Part shown: positions 11,793-23,117 of the stretch, one piece after another
How positions within the stretch are numbered: the stretch's first letter is position 1
How the letters are laid out: every line of letters begins with the position of its first letter
DNA from: Russula earlei
Taxonomy: Eukaryota; Basidiomycota; Agaricomycetes; Russulales; Russulaceae
Direction of reading: 5' to 3'
DNA: 63,699 nucleotides
Assembly (NCBI GenBank): GCA_025769875.1
Contig: JAGFNK010000310.1
Coordinates: 1 to 63,699 of the forward strand
Position numbers and translations under genes: made by a program
Notes under the pieces: generated by a model
Database searches by the model: none
What the model was told of the DNA's origin: nothing
Seen by the model: only the letters and a program-made list of their open reading frames with translations

Positions 11793-12853
11793 TCAGAATG
11801 TCCATTTCATGATCAACACGGTCAGGATGAAGATGAATATTATGAAGAGCAAGCGACTATGATCTCTACCCGTGACTGTTCTGATCTTGAACTTCTCCAG
11901 CACCCGACATTTCAACCAGAGATGCACCTTATCCAACCCAAGCGTACGCCATACGTCTTTCAGCTCCCCACATTGGCTCCAGCTGGGACATGAGTGGTTG
12001 ACATCTGCAAACCCAAAGTCGATGATCTTCAGAAAACAAGACCACTTCTTCTGCAACACATTCCATGGCTCAAGGTCCCTGTGCTTGACTCCCAGCAGTA
12101 CAGCTCCCCAAAAAGGATAAGTCTGCCATGAAAAGTCAGTGTAATCTTCTTCGAATCACAGCAAATCATGCCTCTCTACAATCGACAGTGATGTTAACGT
12201 TTCGAGATGTGATAAGGAGAGAGAATGATCGCTCGTCCACCATCCCACTTATATTTCCCATAATGGAGAGGGACCACCCATCCAGCGATGTGGCTCAGCT
12301 TATGATATGCGGCTGTCTCATTGTTAAGCTGGCGCTGGAGCATAGCCTTGTCTTTCTTCAGTACGGCAGCGAACTTGACAGTGACATGCCATTTTCTCGA
12401 TACATGCACAGAGGACCAACCCCCACCAAGGTAGTGGTCAAAGTGTATGAATTGGCGGCACATTTTCTTGGCAAGTTGAGAGGGGCGTGTCAACGAGGGC
12501 GAATTTGATTGGCAGACCATCAAGGCATTGAATAACGATGCTCGGGTGAGTCTGGGAAAATTCATCAGCACCATGTTCGAACGAATGGAAAAGAAGGTTT
12601 GCTGACTCCTGTTGGTACGTTTGGAGGACCAGCACTCGAAGTCTGTTGGATCGCTCTCAACCTCGTGGATCGCACGCGGTTCTTGTCCCTGTATAATCCC
12701 TTTATTGAAAAAGAGGGATCTTCTGTGGGGACAACCAAATGAAATCTTTGCATCAGAGTATTGTCGTCGATGTCCCCAACTTCTGTGAGCAGCGTGTTGG
12801 TGTACATGCTGCTCACGGAAGTTGGGGTTCCTCCATAAACCTGTCGAACACAC
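11793..12853 (-). CDS. Protein kinase-like protein, basidiomycete type (possibly decayed)
   Basis: On the minus strand an N-lobe-like region (about 12450-12194) has VTVKFAA in the position of the VAIK lysine motif and NETAAYHKL in the place of the C-helix glutamate. After a probable short intron (about 12195-12115) come a clear catalytic loop HRDLEPWNV (12083-12057) and the metal-binding motif IIDFGFAD (near 12026-12003). This order is that of a eukaryotic Ser/Thr/Tyr-kinase fold. The glycine-rich loop is poor (GGGWSSV), the C-lobe after DFG is short, and the N terminus is built partly from an inverted repeat (12774-12827). I could not find a donor giving a clean frame across the intron, so this may be a pseudogene. 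Small kinases of this kind are abundant in Agaricomycetes; substrates are unknown. Confidence 0.6.
12774..12827. repeat. Inverted repeat, 20-bp arms
   Basis: The arm 12774-12793 (CCCCAACTTCTGTGAGCAGC) is complementary to 12808-12827 with one mismatch around a 14-nt loop. A second hairpin follows only 47 bp downstream. Confidence 0.9.
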
Positions 12854-12874
12854 GGAGTGACTTATCTGCCCATA

Positions 12875-12928
12875 GGATTTTTATTTCATCATCTAGGAGT
12901 TACCGGATAGGTGATGAAATAAAAACCC
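12875..12928. repeat. Inverted repeat, 17-bp arms
   Basis: 12875-12891 (GGATTTTTATTTCATCA) pairs with 12912-12928 (TGATGAAATAAAAACCC) with one mismatch and a 20-nt loop. It lies just upstream of the kinase-like frame, beside the 12774 hairpin. Confidence 0.9.
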
Positions 12929-13402
12929 GAATCCGTCATCAACATTTCGGTTTAGGAGATCGGAATCGCAGCACATTATTTGTAAGGGCACGATAAATGT
13001 CTGTGACCAGGAGGGAGAGATATTGTGCGATGACCCCCGATGACTGTTCACTATTAGTAGAGGACTCGGTGAGGAGACATGATCATGAGAGATGTTGTAG
13101 AACACTATGGGGTGTGATGGGATCTATGTCGTATGGGAAAATGGTTCCTGCTTGTGGTCCCGGAGTAGTTCTCATTAACGATGTCACCCAGTGCCCCTGC
13201 AGGGGTTCGAAGGGAAGAGAGAGACACATGTTAAGTAAGTTTAAATTTCAAACTCGATTTGAACTCCGCAGCTCTCCGGGGCTGAGGGGCTGACGTGACG
13301 GCACACAACAACAAGGGATATTTATGCATTCGATTCCACTGGCAGGCCATGTCTCGTATCGCAGCACACTGCTAACACTGTCAACATACACAGTCGTTCA
13401 TC

Positions 13403-14643
13403 ATGCACCCCGCCCCTCACATCGCAAGTTCTACTCCCTTGTCGTGCCTCATCGTCGCTCACTCTGGTTCACCTGTACAGGATATTTCTGCAGCCGAGCA
13501 GGTCTCGCTGCTTGAGTTGATCGCACCAGAGCTCTCCCCTGATGGCCCGTCTAGCTCAGCCAGCTCTCCGTCCTCCTCAGTCCCTGTAACACCGCTCGAT
13601 CCGCCGCATTTTTCGACGCCAGCAAATCCGCTCGTGTACGGGAAGCATCAGCCTGACCCGCGGCCGTTCAAGCCTGTGACAAAGAGCCACTCGCGCGGCA
13701 ACGTATGGCGTGCAAGACAAGTTCTGCTTAGTCTGGGAAGGCGGAAGAGGCCGGATAGCACGGACACCGGAGTCTCGACGGGCGTGCAGGTGCTCAACGA
13801 CTATGACGAGTCAGACTTGTCCGAATCGAACAGCCCATCATCGGAGGTTGAGCCACATCCTTCTCAGGCGAGCCACCCTTCATCTAGCTCTAAAATCCAC
13901 AACCTTTGTGACCGAAATGCCGTAGTCCCTTTTCAGCCTCCCCAACGTCCCAATCAACAACACGCCTCGCTTAGCACAGGTACGATCTCCCGCACGTATA
14001 GTTACCTATCACTTACATTTGCCCTATGAACGCTCACCATTTGCAAACCCACGCCTCACAGGTGGTACGCTCGCCCACTCGGCGCAGCACACTCGATACA
14101 TTACCATCCGCACCAGCCAGCCCAGTACCCGCCGCCTTCGGGACTGGGTCCAATCCGGCACCGCCCGGGGCACCGTGGGCACCCCCTGGACTCTCGCTCT
14201 CCTTCGCGTTCCTCCCGCGCCTCATCTTCTTCCTGCCGTGGTGCGTCGCGGTCGGCGCGGCAATCGCACTCTATCCGCGCGCTCTTTCGCCGCTCGTTCG
14301 CATGTACACAGGCCCTCCTCGCACGCCCCTGCACCGGCTCGCGCACCACGCCCACACCGCCCACGCCCACCTCGGGATCTTCCTAGGCGCCGTGTGTCTC
14401 GTCGGGGCAGCCCTTCCCCTCTGGTCCCTACGCGTTGCCCTCGTCGGGGCAGTGGCAGCCCGCACGGTGATTGTCTGGCGCGGATTCGGCGCGCGCGTGG
14501 CGGAGCGCCGCGGGAAGGGTGCCGTGGAGGAAGTGGAGGAATGGCACGAAGACGCGCGGTGCGTTTGGAGAGTGCTGCGAGGTGAGGAGGAGAGAGAAAT
14601 CCTGAGGGCATGCGGTGACGAAGGAATGGTGAAGGAAGAGTGA
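13403..14643 (+). CDS. Putative two-exon membrane protein, unknown function
   Basis: Exon 1 (from ATG at 13403) codes for a Ser/Pro-rich disordered N terminus with acidic DESDLSESNSPSSE. Exon 2 is the frame ending at 14643. It carries two hydrophobic segments (FAFLPRLIFFLPWCVAVGAAI and LGIFLGAVCLVGAALPLW) separated by a His-rich loop, then a charged tail rich in Glu and Arg. The intron lies within 13980-14120. GT at 13980 with AG at 14116 keeps the membrane frame; AG at 14061 would not. Alternatively exon 2 could be an independent 205-residue gene starting at 14026. I do not recognise a family; it is probably an integral membrane protein. Confidence 0.55.
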
Positions 14644-15493
14644 GGTCGCCTTCTCTTCCCCCTCGACCGGGACTCTGTAAGTGATACCGAGAGCCCCAGG
14701 GCCACTGTGTTCACGTGCATACCGCACGCTTTTTTTTTTTTCCCCCTTTGTCTGGCCTACTCTTGTATTGTGTCTTTTCCTGTGTTGGGCTCTTAAATGT
14801 AAACCTCTAGATGTATGCGTGGTCTTGCCAGAGCGCACACAAAGATGCAGAGATCGTGAAGGCAAAGTGGTGCGCAAGGATCAGTTCCAGCATCGTCACT
14901 CGAGCCCAAAGCCTCTTCTATCCGCGTCGTACACTAGCAGAACAGGTTCAATCGGGAGCCTATGAACAAGTTATACGCGTCGTTGGCGAGTCACCGAAAC
15001 CGCGCAATGCTAGCGAGTCACTTTGACGCCGACTTGTCAAAACCGAGTTGGGGGAATACCGATGGTCGAAGCATTCTGGTCTTGTTTCCTTTCAGCAGCA
15101 GCTTGTGCATCAGAGCAGTGCTAGACCAGTTGGCTCTGAGCTGTCATTTCGCGCCGATGACGCGCCAAAACAAAAAAAAACACTGTTATAATAAAGAGAT
15201 GTGCTTGCTTCACAATTACCAAGTGGGCAACGATGCTATGGAATATGTAAGTACATGTGGGGTGGGTCGTCATGACGTGAAGCAGAACGGAAATTCTCGT
15301 GCGCGCTTCCTCGAATGCCTTGTGTGATGGTATTGTACATGAAATACCCAGAACCGCCGATGGAAAAACGGCACCCCTGGACGCAAAAGAAAAGATGAAG
15401 AAAATAAGGAAGGACTAGTGGGACAACAGGAAGCGCGGGGAGGGAGGGAAGGGTTCCGGCAGGGGGAAACATCAAATTGGGGAGCGTGAATTG

Positions 15494-16567
15494 TTAGCGA
15501 CGTGCAACCCGCTTGCGTTCCCGCCCGTCTTCCTCGATATCCATTGCGTCCTGATTCTGGTGCGCACCACGTGTCGAACGCGTGCGCCGGCGGCTCGATC
15601 CTGCGCCCGCGCTTGCCGCCCCAGTCGAGGTGGTGTCTTCGGCAAGCACCATCATGGCATGCCGGCGTTTCGCGCCAGCAGACACTGTCAGTGGGAGCGG
15701 GATCGCGAGCGCATCCGTCGGGGCCGGTGAAGACGGCAGCGAGGGGAAGGCGGTGAACGTGAAGGGTGACTCAGGTGATATCGGGAACGGATGAATCGCC
15801 GACGGCGCCGACATCGAGGTAAGGGGATTCTCTTTCACTTGTGAGGGGGGCGCGAATGTACGGGACTTGGGAGTGCGGGCAGGTGGTGCGGTAGAAGGGA
15901 GGGGCCGTGCAGCGGTAGCCGGTGGAGAGGGTGGCGTTGATGGTCGTGCGGCAGCCGGCGTGACGGTGATCGGCTGCGATAATTTGGAAGGGGGGAGGGA
16001 TCCCTACATCAAAAAAAGATGTATTAAAGTTAGTATATGAGCAACTCGCGAGAGACAAGCGTAAAATGTGGCAGGAGAGGATCACCTGTTCGCGGGTTGG
16101 CTGCTGCGGTACGGCAGGGGCGCTATTTGCCCTCGGGAGCAGAGAGTTCGCCTTTAGTTTGCCGGCCTGACCGTCCTTCTTGTTCGCATTCTCCTCGTCC
16201 TCCTCGTCCTCCTCCTCCTCGCGTGCACGGATCGCCTCAAGGCGTGCCTCAACCCAGTCCATGACTCGCCCTATGGTAGGTGGTGTCTCAGAGACAGACA
16301 CGCCTTGTTGGATCATCTGAAGCAGATCAGTGCAGGCCGCAGCGTAGCCCGAGTTGTAGGCACGTTTGGAGGTGGACCGTGAGGAGCGATAAAGATTTGT
16401 TATACTGAGCGCGGCCGCTGAGAGGAGACAGCAGGGTTAATCTCCGCAGGGGTGATCAGGATGGTGAAAAAAATACCTCTGAAGTTGTTGAGCAGTTCTT
16501 TCTCGGCATTTGCAAGGTTAGATGTTGGGAGTGATCCCGCGAGTGCGTTAAGATTGAGGGACTCCAT
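15494..16567 (-). CDS. HAPSTR1/C16orf72-like protein
   Basis: Three exons give a 310-aa protein: 16567-16477, 16417-16086 and 16003-15494, with introns of 59 and 82 bp in frame. I start at 16567 (MESLNLN) because an upstream in-frame Met adds only 17 residues of low-complexity sequence. The N-terminal part reads NNFRAAALSITNLYRSS, then KRAYNSGYAAACTDLLQ and VMDWVEARLEAIR. This matches the core of the human HAPSTR1 (C16orf72) family, FQNAATAVTNLYK...GYQ...VLAWV. After that come an acidic EEEEDEEDEEN run, a long Pro/Ala/Ser/Thr-rich region, and a basic tail with KRRH and RKRVARR, consistent with nuclear location. HAPSTR1 is a stress-response regulator working with the E3 ligase HUWE1 in animals; the fungal role is inferred, not known. 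Confidence 0.75.
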
Positions 16568-16699
16568 GAAGTGTGGGTGAGTGAACGAGGTCCTCGTTGT
16601 TGTTCGGGTTACCGTCAAACGGAAAGGCGGTCAAAACAAAGCCTGTCGCTGACTCTGACTAAGCCATCACCGGGTCAGCTCGGCCCGATCTTTGTGTCT

Positions 16700-18110
16700 C
16701 TGTCTACTCGGGGTGTATAGTATAACATTATGAATCCCACGTTCGCTCTCTCTATCACACATCCTCTCCCTGACCGCCACCTCTTCGAGATACTTGGCGA
16801 CGTTCAAGTCGGTGCAAGGCGCAAACGAACTCTTGGTGCGTATGCGCGGACCGTATTTGTAGAAAATGAATTGGCCCACGGGAAGATCCTGAACAAATGT
16901 AACACGCACGATAAAAGATATGAATATCAGCGTGATCGAAAGCCGATGAGGATCGTGCTCGGTCCGAGCACCCACCAGGGCACGCTCTCGAGGTTCCCGC
17001 TCCAGCCGAGCCAGAGAATACCGATCCCCAGAACGGGTCCGCCGACCAGGGCAGAATACAGGCGCTCCTCAGGGGGTGGAAACCCGTACCATTGTTCAAT
17101 GAGACGAGGATAGGATCGCAGGAACCAAAGGTTTACGAGAGTGGCAAGAACGGAGCCAATGCCGATGCCAATGAGGACGAGGCGGTCGTGCGGAATGGAA
17201 AAGTGGCGGGTGCGAATGACGATCACAGGAAGAGCCTGGAACACTGCGCAACCAGGACCACCGTCAGGATCCCACCTTGATAAAATGACGACGAAACGCA
17301 CTTGCGTAGACAACGCCATACGTGCAATGATCATCATGGCCCAGAAGGCCCAGCGCCAACCGAGGGAACTAGTCATGATACTAAAGGAAATACGACGGTG
17401 ATCAACCGCTTGTCAGGATTCGAAAAACTCACAAGCTACCGACGATGGGACCAAGTACAGGTCCGAGAAAGACGGATGAGGCAAACACACCGGTGGTTAT
17501 GCCCCGGTTCACAGGATCCCACATCTCGGGCAATGACGCCGGTGCTGTTGGTGAGTGGGGCGACAGAAAAGAAACCGGACAGAAAGCGCGTGACAAGGTG
17601 AGTTGTCATGTTATTTGCGTGGGCCTGGCCGACGTACAAGAGGGTGTAGATTGTGAGAGTGCCGATAAAGATCGGCCGCCGGCCAATGAGTTCGGAGCCA
17701 GGACCCCAGAAGATAGGGCCGAACATAAAGCCAACAAGAAAGAGAGAAAGTATGAGATCACCCACTTCCCTCCCGACATGGAAGTGATGTGAAATAGTAG
17801 GCACGGAAGACGATGGCGCAGAAGAAGCGAATGTGCTGCAGACAATGTCAGGTGAATGAGCTCGCGCTGGCATTGCAGGTGGACGTACACGTCGAGGGTC
17901 ATAACAGTGCAATGATACACCACTTGTACCATGACGACCAGTTCTGAGGGTTTTCAGTATCATCGGGACCATCCCACGTAACGAGGTTCGTGTCATTAGT
18001 AGGTTTGGTGAGGAAGCCCGGCAGTGCAGACTTGTTTGGTGGTGGGCCCAGCGGACCGCAGCCATCATCGGCCACAATGCGATCTCTTATCACCTTCCGA
18101 CTCGGATTTC
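16700..18110 (-). pseudogene. MFS transporter (DHA1, polyamine/drug type), decayed
   Basis: Minus-strand pieces in family order are TWDGPDDTENPQNWS (N-terminal MFS hallmark, near 17980), the helix 2-3 region FMFGPIFWGPGSELIGRRP (near 17720-17660, with the GRR motif), VTRFLSGFFSVAPLTNS (near 17590), LGWRWAFWAMM (near 17360), a cytosolic loop with PEERLYSALVGGPVLGIG (near 17060), GPSTILIGF, and the C-terminal FIFYKYGPRIR. Breaks are a shift after the N-terminal motif, an extra base at GGG 17528-17530, one lost base in the AAA run near 16939-16941, and roughly 60 residues (the last helices) missing between IFISFIV and the C-terminal tail. DHA1 proteins export polyamines or drugs at the plasma membrane; this copy should be dead. 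Confidence 0.8.
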
Positions 18111-18429
18111 ATTGAGCGTTCGTCATCTTGTGTAAGATCGTGGATGTAGGAGAGTTCAAGGGGGGCGATACGCGGCTAGTGACTGTATGGAAGAGGCGAA
18201 CGAGCGAGTGTCCATGATGAAGGGAATGGATGACGCGAGGACATTCCATGGCTTGAAAAACTATCGGCGAGAGATTCACGACAAGAACGTCTGGAGGAGA
18301 ATATGAAAGGTGAGGCGGTCGTTGGATGTGCTCCGACTCGATTGAATGACGAGGTGGCTTGATCCGGGCCATCCTATCTTGCTTGGGACTGGGACCATCG
18401 GCTTTTGGCCGAGATCTCACCGTCAATCG

Positions 18430-19100
18430 AACGACATGCTATCTTTCCGTCTGGACGATGTTGTGACTGATTTCAGTCGTTATTTACAGTAAGTATGGCA
18501 ACTACTCAGAATAAATGCAGGAGCTAGTAAGCACCCAGTTTGACGCGCCCGACAAGACACGGTGATCATCTGAAACTTGCACGGGGATGCTTCCCGTGAG
18601 ATTCTTTTCCAGCCGGCCTTTATTCTCAGTATATCATCCAAACGAGTCCCATCCCGCTCTCTAGTGAGTACCTCTGCAAACCCAACATTTCCCTTTCGTC
18701 TGGCCCAGCTCCTGTACAGCAGCGCAGTTTGACATTCAACTCATCGGATGGGAGAAGTCTGGCCACTTGTCGGTTTACGCGCATCGTTAGTCGACAATTG
18801 CTTTGCACGGTCCTCGAGTCAGCCTCAACAGTCGATAGATGGGGTAGCAACGCGGCGGAGCTGAGGCTGTTCCGCGAAATGTTATCATTCTAGTCGGTCC
18901 ATTACAAGATCTTACGCAACTCTGAAGAGAACTATCATAACTCCCTAGATCATAGCGATATCCTGTTCTGTACACACCCGACGCTCAGTCAGGTTATCGG
19001 TGAGCGTTCAACTAACCGCTGGAGATTCCATTAGATGGTGCAGTTCCAAGCCACGCGGAGCTGTCATTGCCGGGATGAGTGGGCTCTCGAACTGGGTCAA
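18430..19100. other. Intergenic, nothing recognised
   Basis: This stretch lies between the MFS pseudogene and the first BTB gene. It has only short frames without domains. Confidence 0.5.
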
Positions 19101-19109
19101 GTTTGATGT

Positions 19110-20006
19110 CTACGTACGAGGTGTTTCAGAGAATGAGGACCTCATCCCAATCCGGCCACGGACATTTCGCGCCAGCGCCAGGCCCCAATTGATTTGGACG
19201 AGGAACTGCTCTCCCCTGAGTACGTGCACCTTCATGCAGTTGTGGCAATCCATTTCGTTGACATGGGCCTGAAGGGCCCCCAAGTACATCGTGCCAAGTT
19301 TCGAAGACTTGGGAATGGCCAGCGTTAGGGTGTCCTGGGTGAGATACTGCCGAATCAGGTTCTCTAACCAGGGTGGTAGATCATCATTCTCGGGTTGCCA
19401 TCGAGTGCGGACCGCAGAACAGCCAACCCAAAGTTGTGAATAAGGGTTGCTCTTGTCTAAGAATGACATAAGGTGTGCAGAGAACGTCGCCTTGCATTCC
19501 TGGTGAAAGTCGGCCAAGTCACTCAGTGCCCAATGCTCAAATGACCGCAACGCATTGCCAAGCTTTTCAAAGGTCAGTGGGTAGTCCAGAGTGAGGCGGG
19601 CTGCACTCTTCATTTCTGGAATAAGGCCTTTGTTACACGCGATAGCGTACATGCGGAATGCCTTTGGTGTATGTGTAAGCAACGCGTTGCCACTGATCTC
19701 TGCGCGGATGGAGGATTGGACCGCAGTCATGTCATATTTCTCGGCGGCAGCGAGCAAAGACAAAATGTTGTCAACGGAGTAGGGCATCTCCGGGTGAACG
19801 GGGTATAGCATTGAAATAAGACTGTTCAGTACTACCTCATCTTCAGATAAATGCACCACAGGAAGGCCGTCGACCAATTCGTCGGATGAAGGTTGAGGGA
19901 GAGAAAACATGTCACGAAAAAATGGCGATGACGTGGCTAGCACCGATTTATGGACCTTGAAATTGATGAAGGAGGATGACTGGAGGATGACATCCGCATT
20001 CGACAT
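19110..20006 (-). CDS. BTB/POZ domain protein (BTB-1)
   Basis: A single open frame of 298 codons. Residues 1-105 form a BTB fold: NADVILQSSSFINFKVHKSV opens it, followed by LATSSPFFRDMFSLPQP, then LNSLISMLYPV and ILSLLAAAEKYDM. The rest is a helical region typical of basidiomycete BTB proteins, which occur as large lineage-specific families. BTB domains dimerise and can recruit Cullin-3 E3 ligases; the partner here is unknown. The start at 20006 lacks the few residues that normally precede the DADVI motif, so a short upstream exon is possible. A second BTB gene lies head to tail on the same strand 100 bp upstream, suggesting an old tandem duplication. Confidence 0.85.
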   Translation of the reverse strand: MSNADVILQSSSFINFKVHKSVLATSSPFFRDMFSLPQPSSDELVDGLPVVHLSEDEVVLNSLISMLYPVHPEMPYSVDNILSLLAAAEKYDMTAVQSSIRAEISGNALLTHTPKAFRMYAIACNKGLIPEMKSAARLTLDYPLTFEKLGNALRSFEHWALSDLADFHQECKATFSAHLMSFLDKSNPYSQLWVGCSAVRTRWQPENDDLPPWLENLIRQYLTQDTLTLAIPKSSKLGTMYLGALQAHVNEMDCHNCMKVHVLRGEQFLVQINWGLALARNVRGRIGMRSSFSETPRT

Positions 20007-20109
20007 GTCTAGATACTTTCGTGGGGAAGGGGATGGGGAAGGGGAGAAGCCAGGTGATCCGGGTTGATATTCAGATCTTGGTATTTCAATGGCGAGTGCG
20101 AAATCTGAG

Positions 20110-21101
20110 TCAACCTGTAAACGTGTTTAGGTTCTTCAGCGATGCAGCTGTCTCGGTGAGTCTCACCTTGGCAATACTGCCGTTGACGACAGTTGTTAAA
20201 GCCCCCCAAAATGCGCGTATCGTCCCACTAGGAATATCTGCGCAGGATGTGCATTGGTTACCACCTTGGCTCTGCCCACAAATATGCTTCGCTAATTCCA
20301 TATGGAATTCGGTGAGATCGACGAAGGCGGGAACAGGGGTTGTCCCTATCGAATTGACGTAACCATCGATCCAAGAAGGAATACCTAAATCTGTGAGCGA
20401 TGCACAGCTTGAGTCTCCTAGTATCACTTTCGCATTTGATGTTCTGAATACTTCAATGTCCCTCATGAGATTTGACCGAACTCTCTTGTGATATGTCCAG
20501 AGTTCATGGAGAGCATCGCCTGGCATCATTATGAGTCTGCCTTCCTTGTGTAGATCCCGAATAGTCAAAGTTGAGAAACTCAGTGTGCATCGTGCCGCCT
20601 GAAGAGCTTCTGCACGAAGACCATATTTTTGGGCAAGAGCGTAAATTAAGAAGGCAGTTTCCTCTCGGATGAATGGGGGATCCTGTTGAGCGATGTGATT
20701 CCGGATATGAATCAGTACGACATTCATCTTGTACTTTTGTGCAACAGACATGAGCTCCATGGTCTGTTCCACGGTTGATGGTAGAACGGAAGGGACGGGG
20801 AAAATGTAACTGAGGAGGCTGAGAAGAATGGCACCATCAATGGGAAGTTCGACCACTCGAAGCACATCCGTGCCTGTAGTACCCTCAGCTTTCGCATCTA
20901 CAGAGATTTCAGAAGCACTATGCGGAGGATCAGATGAGATCAACACTTGATCGCCGAGGATTTGAGAGCTATGGACGATATAAAGCTTGAGTACTCGAAG
21001 GAATCACGAGAACGAAGAATGATGTCCGCTTCTGGATAGTCAAAGAGTAATTTCTCCGAGTTGAGTGATGAAGGAGAAATTGCTGAGGCAACTGACGACA
21101 T
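20110..21101 (-). pseudogene. BTB/POZ domain protein (BTB-2), frameshifted in the BTB domain
   Basis: The N terminus MSSVASAISPSSLNSEKLLF, then PEADIILRSRDSFE, reads to about 21005. The BTB fold then continues in another frame (RVLKLYIVHSSQILGDQVLI) and runs on through PSTVEQTMELMSVAQKYKMN to a stop near 20110. One missing base near 20995-21000 separates the two halves; there is no room for an intron. Everything downstream (about 270 codons) is intact and similar in layout to BTB-1, ending after a Cys-containing GGNQCTSCADIPSG segment. Either the gene died recently or the base was lost in assembly. Confidence 0.75.
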
Positions 21102-21527
21102 GAGGCTGAACAACAAGTTTGGTGTCACCGCCGCGTACGTACGGTACTCGATGTTCGAGCGTGGGGGGAGTCTTAGATAAGCGCGCGTCCAACGCGTCTG
21201 AGGGGGGGCGACGAAAAGATTCGACTTGCCCTTTCTTCTCGCTCAGGGCAAATCATTTATATACATGCTATCGAACGCCCTCGCACGACAGTTCTAGCTG
21301 CGGTTCAGACGTCGGACCCTCGGATCATCCTTACTGCGCGGCCGCCTGACCCCGCAGCTGAGCCACGCGTGGGGACCTTAGTGGTGTCATTCGATGTGCC
21401 GCTACAGTACGGCTAGTGAAGTGGCAAGTTGGGACCGGAGTTTCAATTGTTTTCTTTCGTTGGCCAGTGGCCCGTAATATTATTAATCAAATCGATGGGG
21501 GCCCAGAAAGGTTGATCTCACCCAGCG

Positions 21528-22098
21528 ATGAGCAATACGGCAGCAACCCAAAAACAACTCAAGATCAAGGCAGGGATCGTGAAGCGGTTCGTGGTGTACC
21601 ACATAGTCGGCCTCTGAGAGAGATGCCGACTTTCGCGTCCTTCAACACACGCAGATATCAGAAAGAACTTGCGCTCTATTGCGCTGAAGTCGTGGAGAAC
21701 AAAAGTAAACTCGAGTCCATCACGGCTAGCAGTGGGGGCGAGAGTGGATCGTGGGATGTCAAGAACACGGTGCGTGGTGCAGCACTCTCGCCGATAAACT
21801 CAGCCCCCCACCCATTCTGACTGGTTTGCTGCCCCTGCCTTGCATCGCCAGGCGAATCTAGTGCGCGAGAGCGAGAACATGGTTCGCGACACTGCGATGC
21901 GGCTCGAGAGAGCTGCAGGGGAACTCGAGGATCTTCTGGTGTGTGCGCCATCATGACTGTACATGTGTGTGATTCGGCTGATGGTATGGGATGTCACAGA
22001 ACTCTGTCAAAAGGAACGCGGACCTGGCGCAGAATCCGGAATTACTTGAGGCCGAGGCCGTACTTGCCGCAGGCAAGATAATAGCAGAGGACGGGTGA
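21528..22098 (+). CDS. TBCA: Tubulin-specific chaperone A (cofactor A)
   Basis: Four exons give 119 aa: 21528-21586, 21655-21769, 21852-21938 and 22000-22098. All introns (68, 82 and 61 bp) are GT...AG and keep frame. The protein starts MSNTAATQKQLKIKAGIVKR and continues YQKELALYCAEV, GSWDVKN, ENMVRDTAMRLERA and NPELLEAEAVLAAG. This is the helical hairpin layout and usual length (about 110-120 aa) of TBCA/Rbl2. It captures beta-tubulin in the folding pathway upstream of cofactors D, E and C, in the cytosol. It is divergent with BTB-2, whose start lies about 430 bp upstream. Confidence 0.93.
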
Positions 22099-22391
22099 AT
22101 TTATCGCTGTATCATATACGAGGCCATGCGCACATGGAACGAGCTTGTCACTTCCCAAGATTCGGCTACCACGAGTGCTCATTTGGTTATTCTGGAAGCC
22201 TGTTGATATTATCGCGAAGAGGAGGAGCACACGATGAGCCGAATGGACTGCAATAATACAAACATGCATATCCTTGGAGTGCTTGATTGAACATGGGTGC
22301 CACAGAGACAGACAGCGTAGAAATGAATAGATCACGGTTCGGATGGGGCGTGCAACGCATCAGTCAATGTCAATTCCATACCCGCTGCTAG

Positions 22392-23117
22392 TCATCCTAT
22401 CACACTCATATGTACTTCACCCTCAGTCCTCCTCGGTTCAGCGTCCACCTCGGCGCGTCGGGCGTCCCTCAGTCTGGTGAGCGCATCGAGTGCACCTTGC
22501 CACGCGTCGCGCTCTACGCGTTCCTCGAGCAATCCGCGCGTTTTCTCTTTTGCTTTGGCTCTTGAAGTTCCTTCGATCGCGCTACAACCACCGCCATCAC
22601 CCGTGCTACGGTCCGAGGGCCCCGGCGTCGGCGTCGGCGTGAGGGGAAGCGGGAGGCCGACGCCTTGAGGCGGGGGTACAAACCCGGCGGGCGGCGCAGT
22701 GAGGACCGCAGGAGAGACGCGGGCGGCTCGGATGTGGGCGAGCGAGGAGCGGAGTGCCATCTGTATTCCCTGGAGGTGGATGAATGGAGCTTGCAAGGGA
22801 GGGGAAAGGGGATGGCACGCACGTCGAGGGTTTCAAAGTATCCGCCGACCTTTTCGACGAATTGTTCGCTGCGCTCGTCGCCCTCCGGGAGTCCTGCGTC
22901 GGACGCGTCCGTTTGGGGGAGGGAGAGGAGGGCGAGCGAAGAGCTTGCGAGGGAGAGGAGACGGCCGATGTCCTGCAGGCAGGGGATAGTCACTAGACGA
23001 GCGTGGGGAAGGGGACCAAACGGAGACCTTTTCTACTCTGCCGAGGTCATGTATTTGGCGGGCGGTGCGGGATGAGGACCAAATCGGGTCGTCGTCGTCG
23101 TCGTCGTCGAGGGACAT
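22392..23117 (-). CDS. MED11: Mediator complex subunit 11
   Basis: Three exons give 205 aa: 23117-23028, 22972-22823 and 22769-22392. The introns are 55 and 53 bp. The first has an unusual GTCTCC donor but joins VEK to DIGRLL in frame. After an Asp run, the helical core reads ARQIHDLGRVEKDIGRLLSL, then EQFVEKVGGYFETLDGIQMA and LRSSLAHIRAARVSP. This mirrors the four-helix layout of Med11 (ERLRALEDIEREIGAILQ in animals). Med11 pairs with Med22 in the Mediator head and is essential for RNA polymerase II initiation. The C-terminal Pro-rich and charged extension is longer than in animals. It is divergent from the Nudix gene with about 200 bp between start codons. Confidence 0.8.
23088..23109. repeat. 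(TCG)n microsatellite coding an Asp run in Med11
   Basis: Seven consecutive TCG triplets; read on the minus strand they make the Asp tract at residues 4-10 of Med11. Confidence 0.9.

Noticed and set aside
14019..14611. Arg/Pro-rich frames on both strands over the small membrane-protein gene
   Set aside because: They are GC-rich shadows of the frame at 14026-14643, which alone shows membrane helices and a balanced composition.
16418..16567. Longer HAPSTR1-like N terminus starting at 16618
   Set aside because: The extra 17 residues are Thr/Arg-rich without conservation logic; the Met at 16567 starts the recognisable MESLNLN segment.
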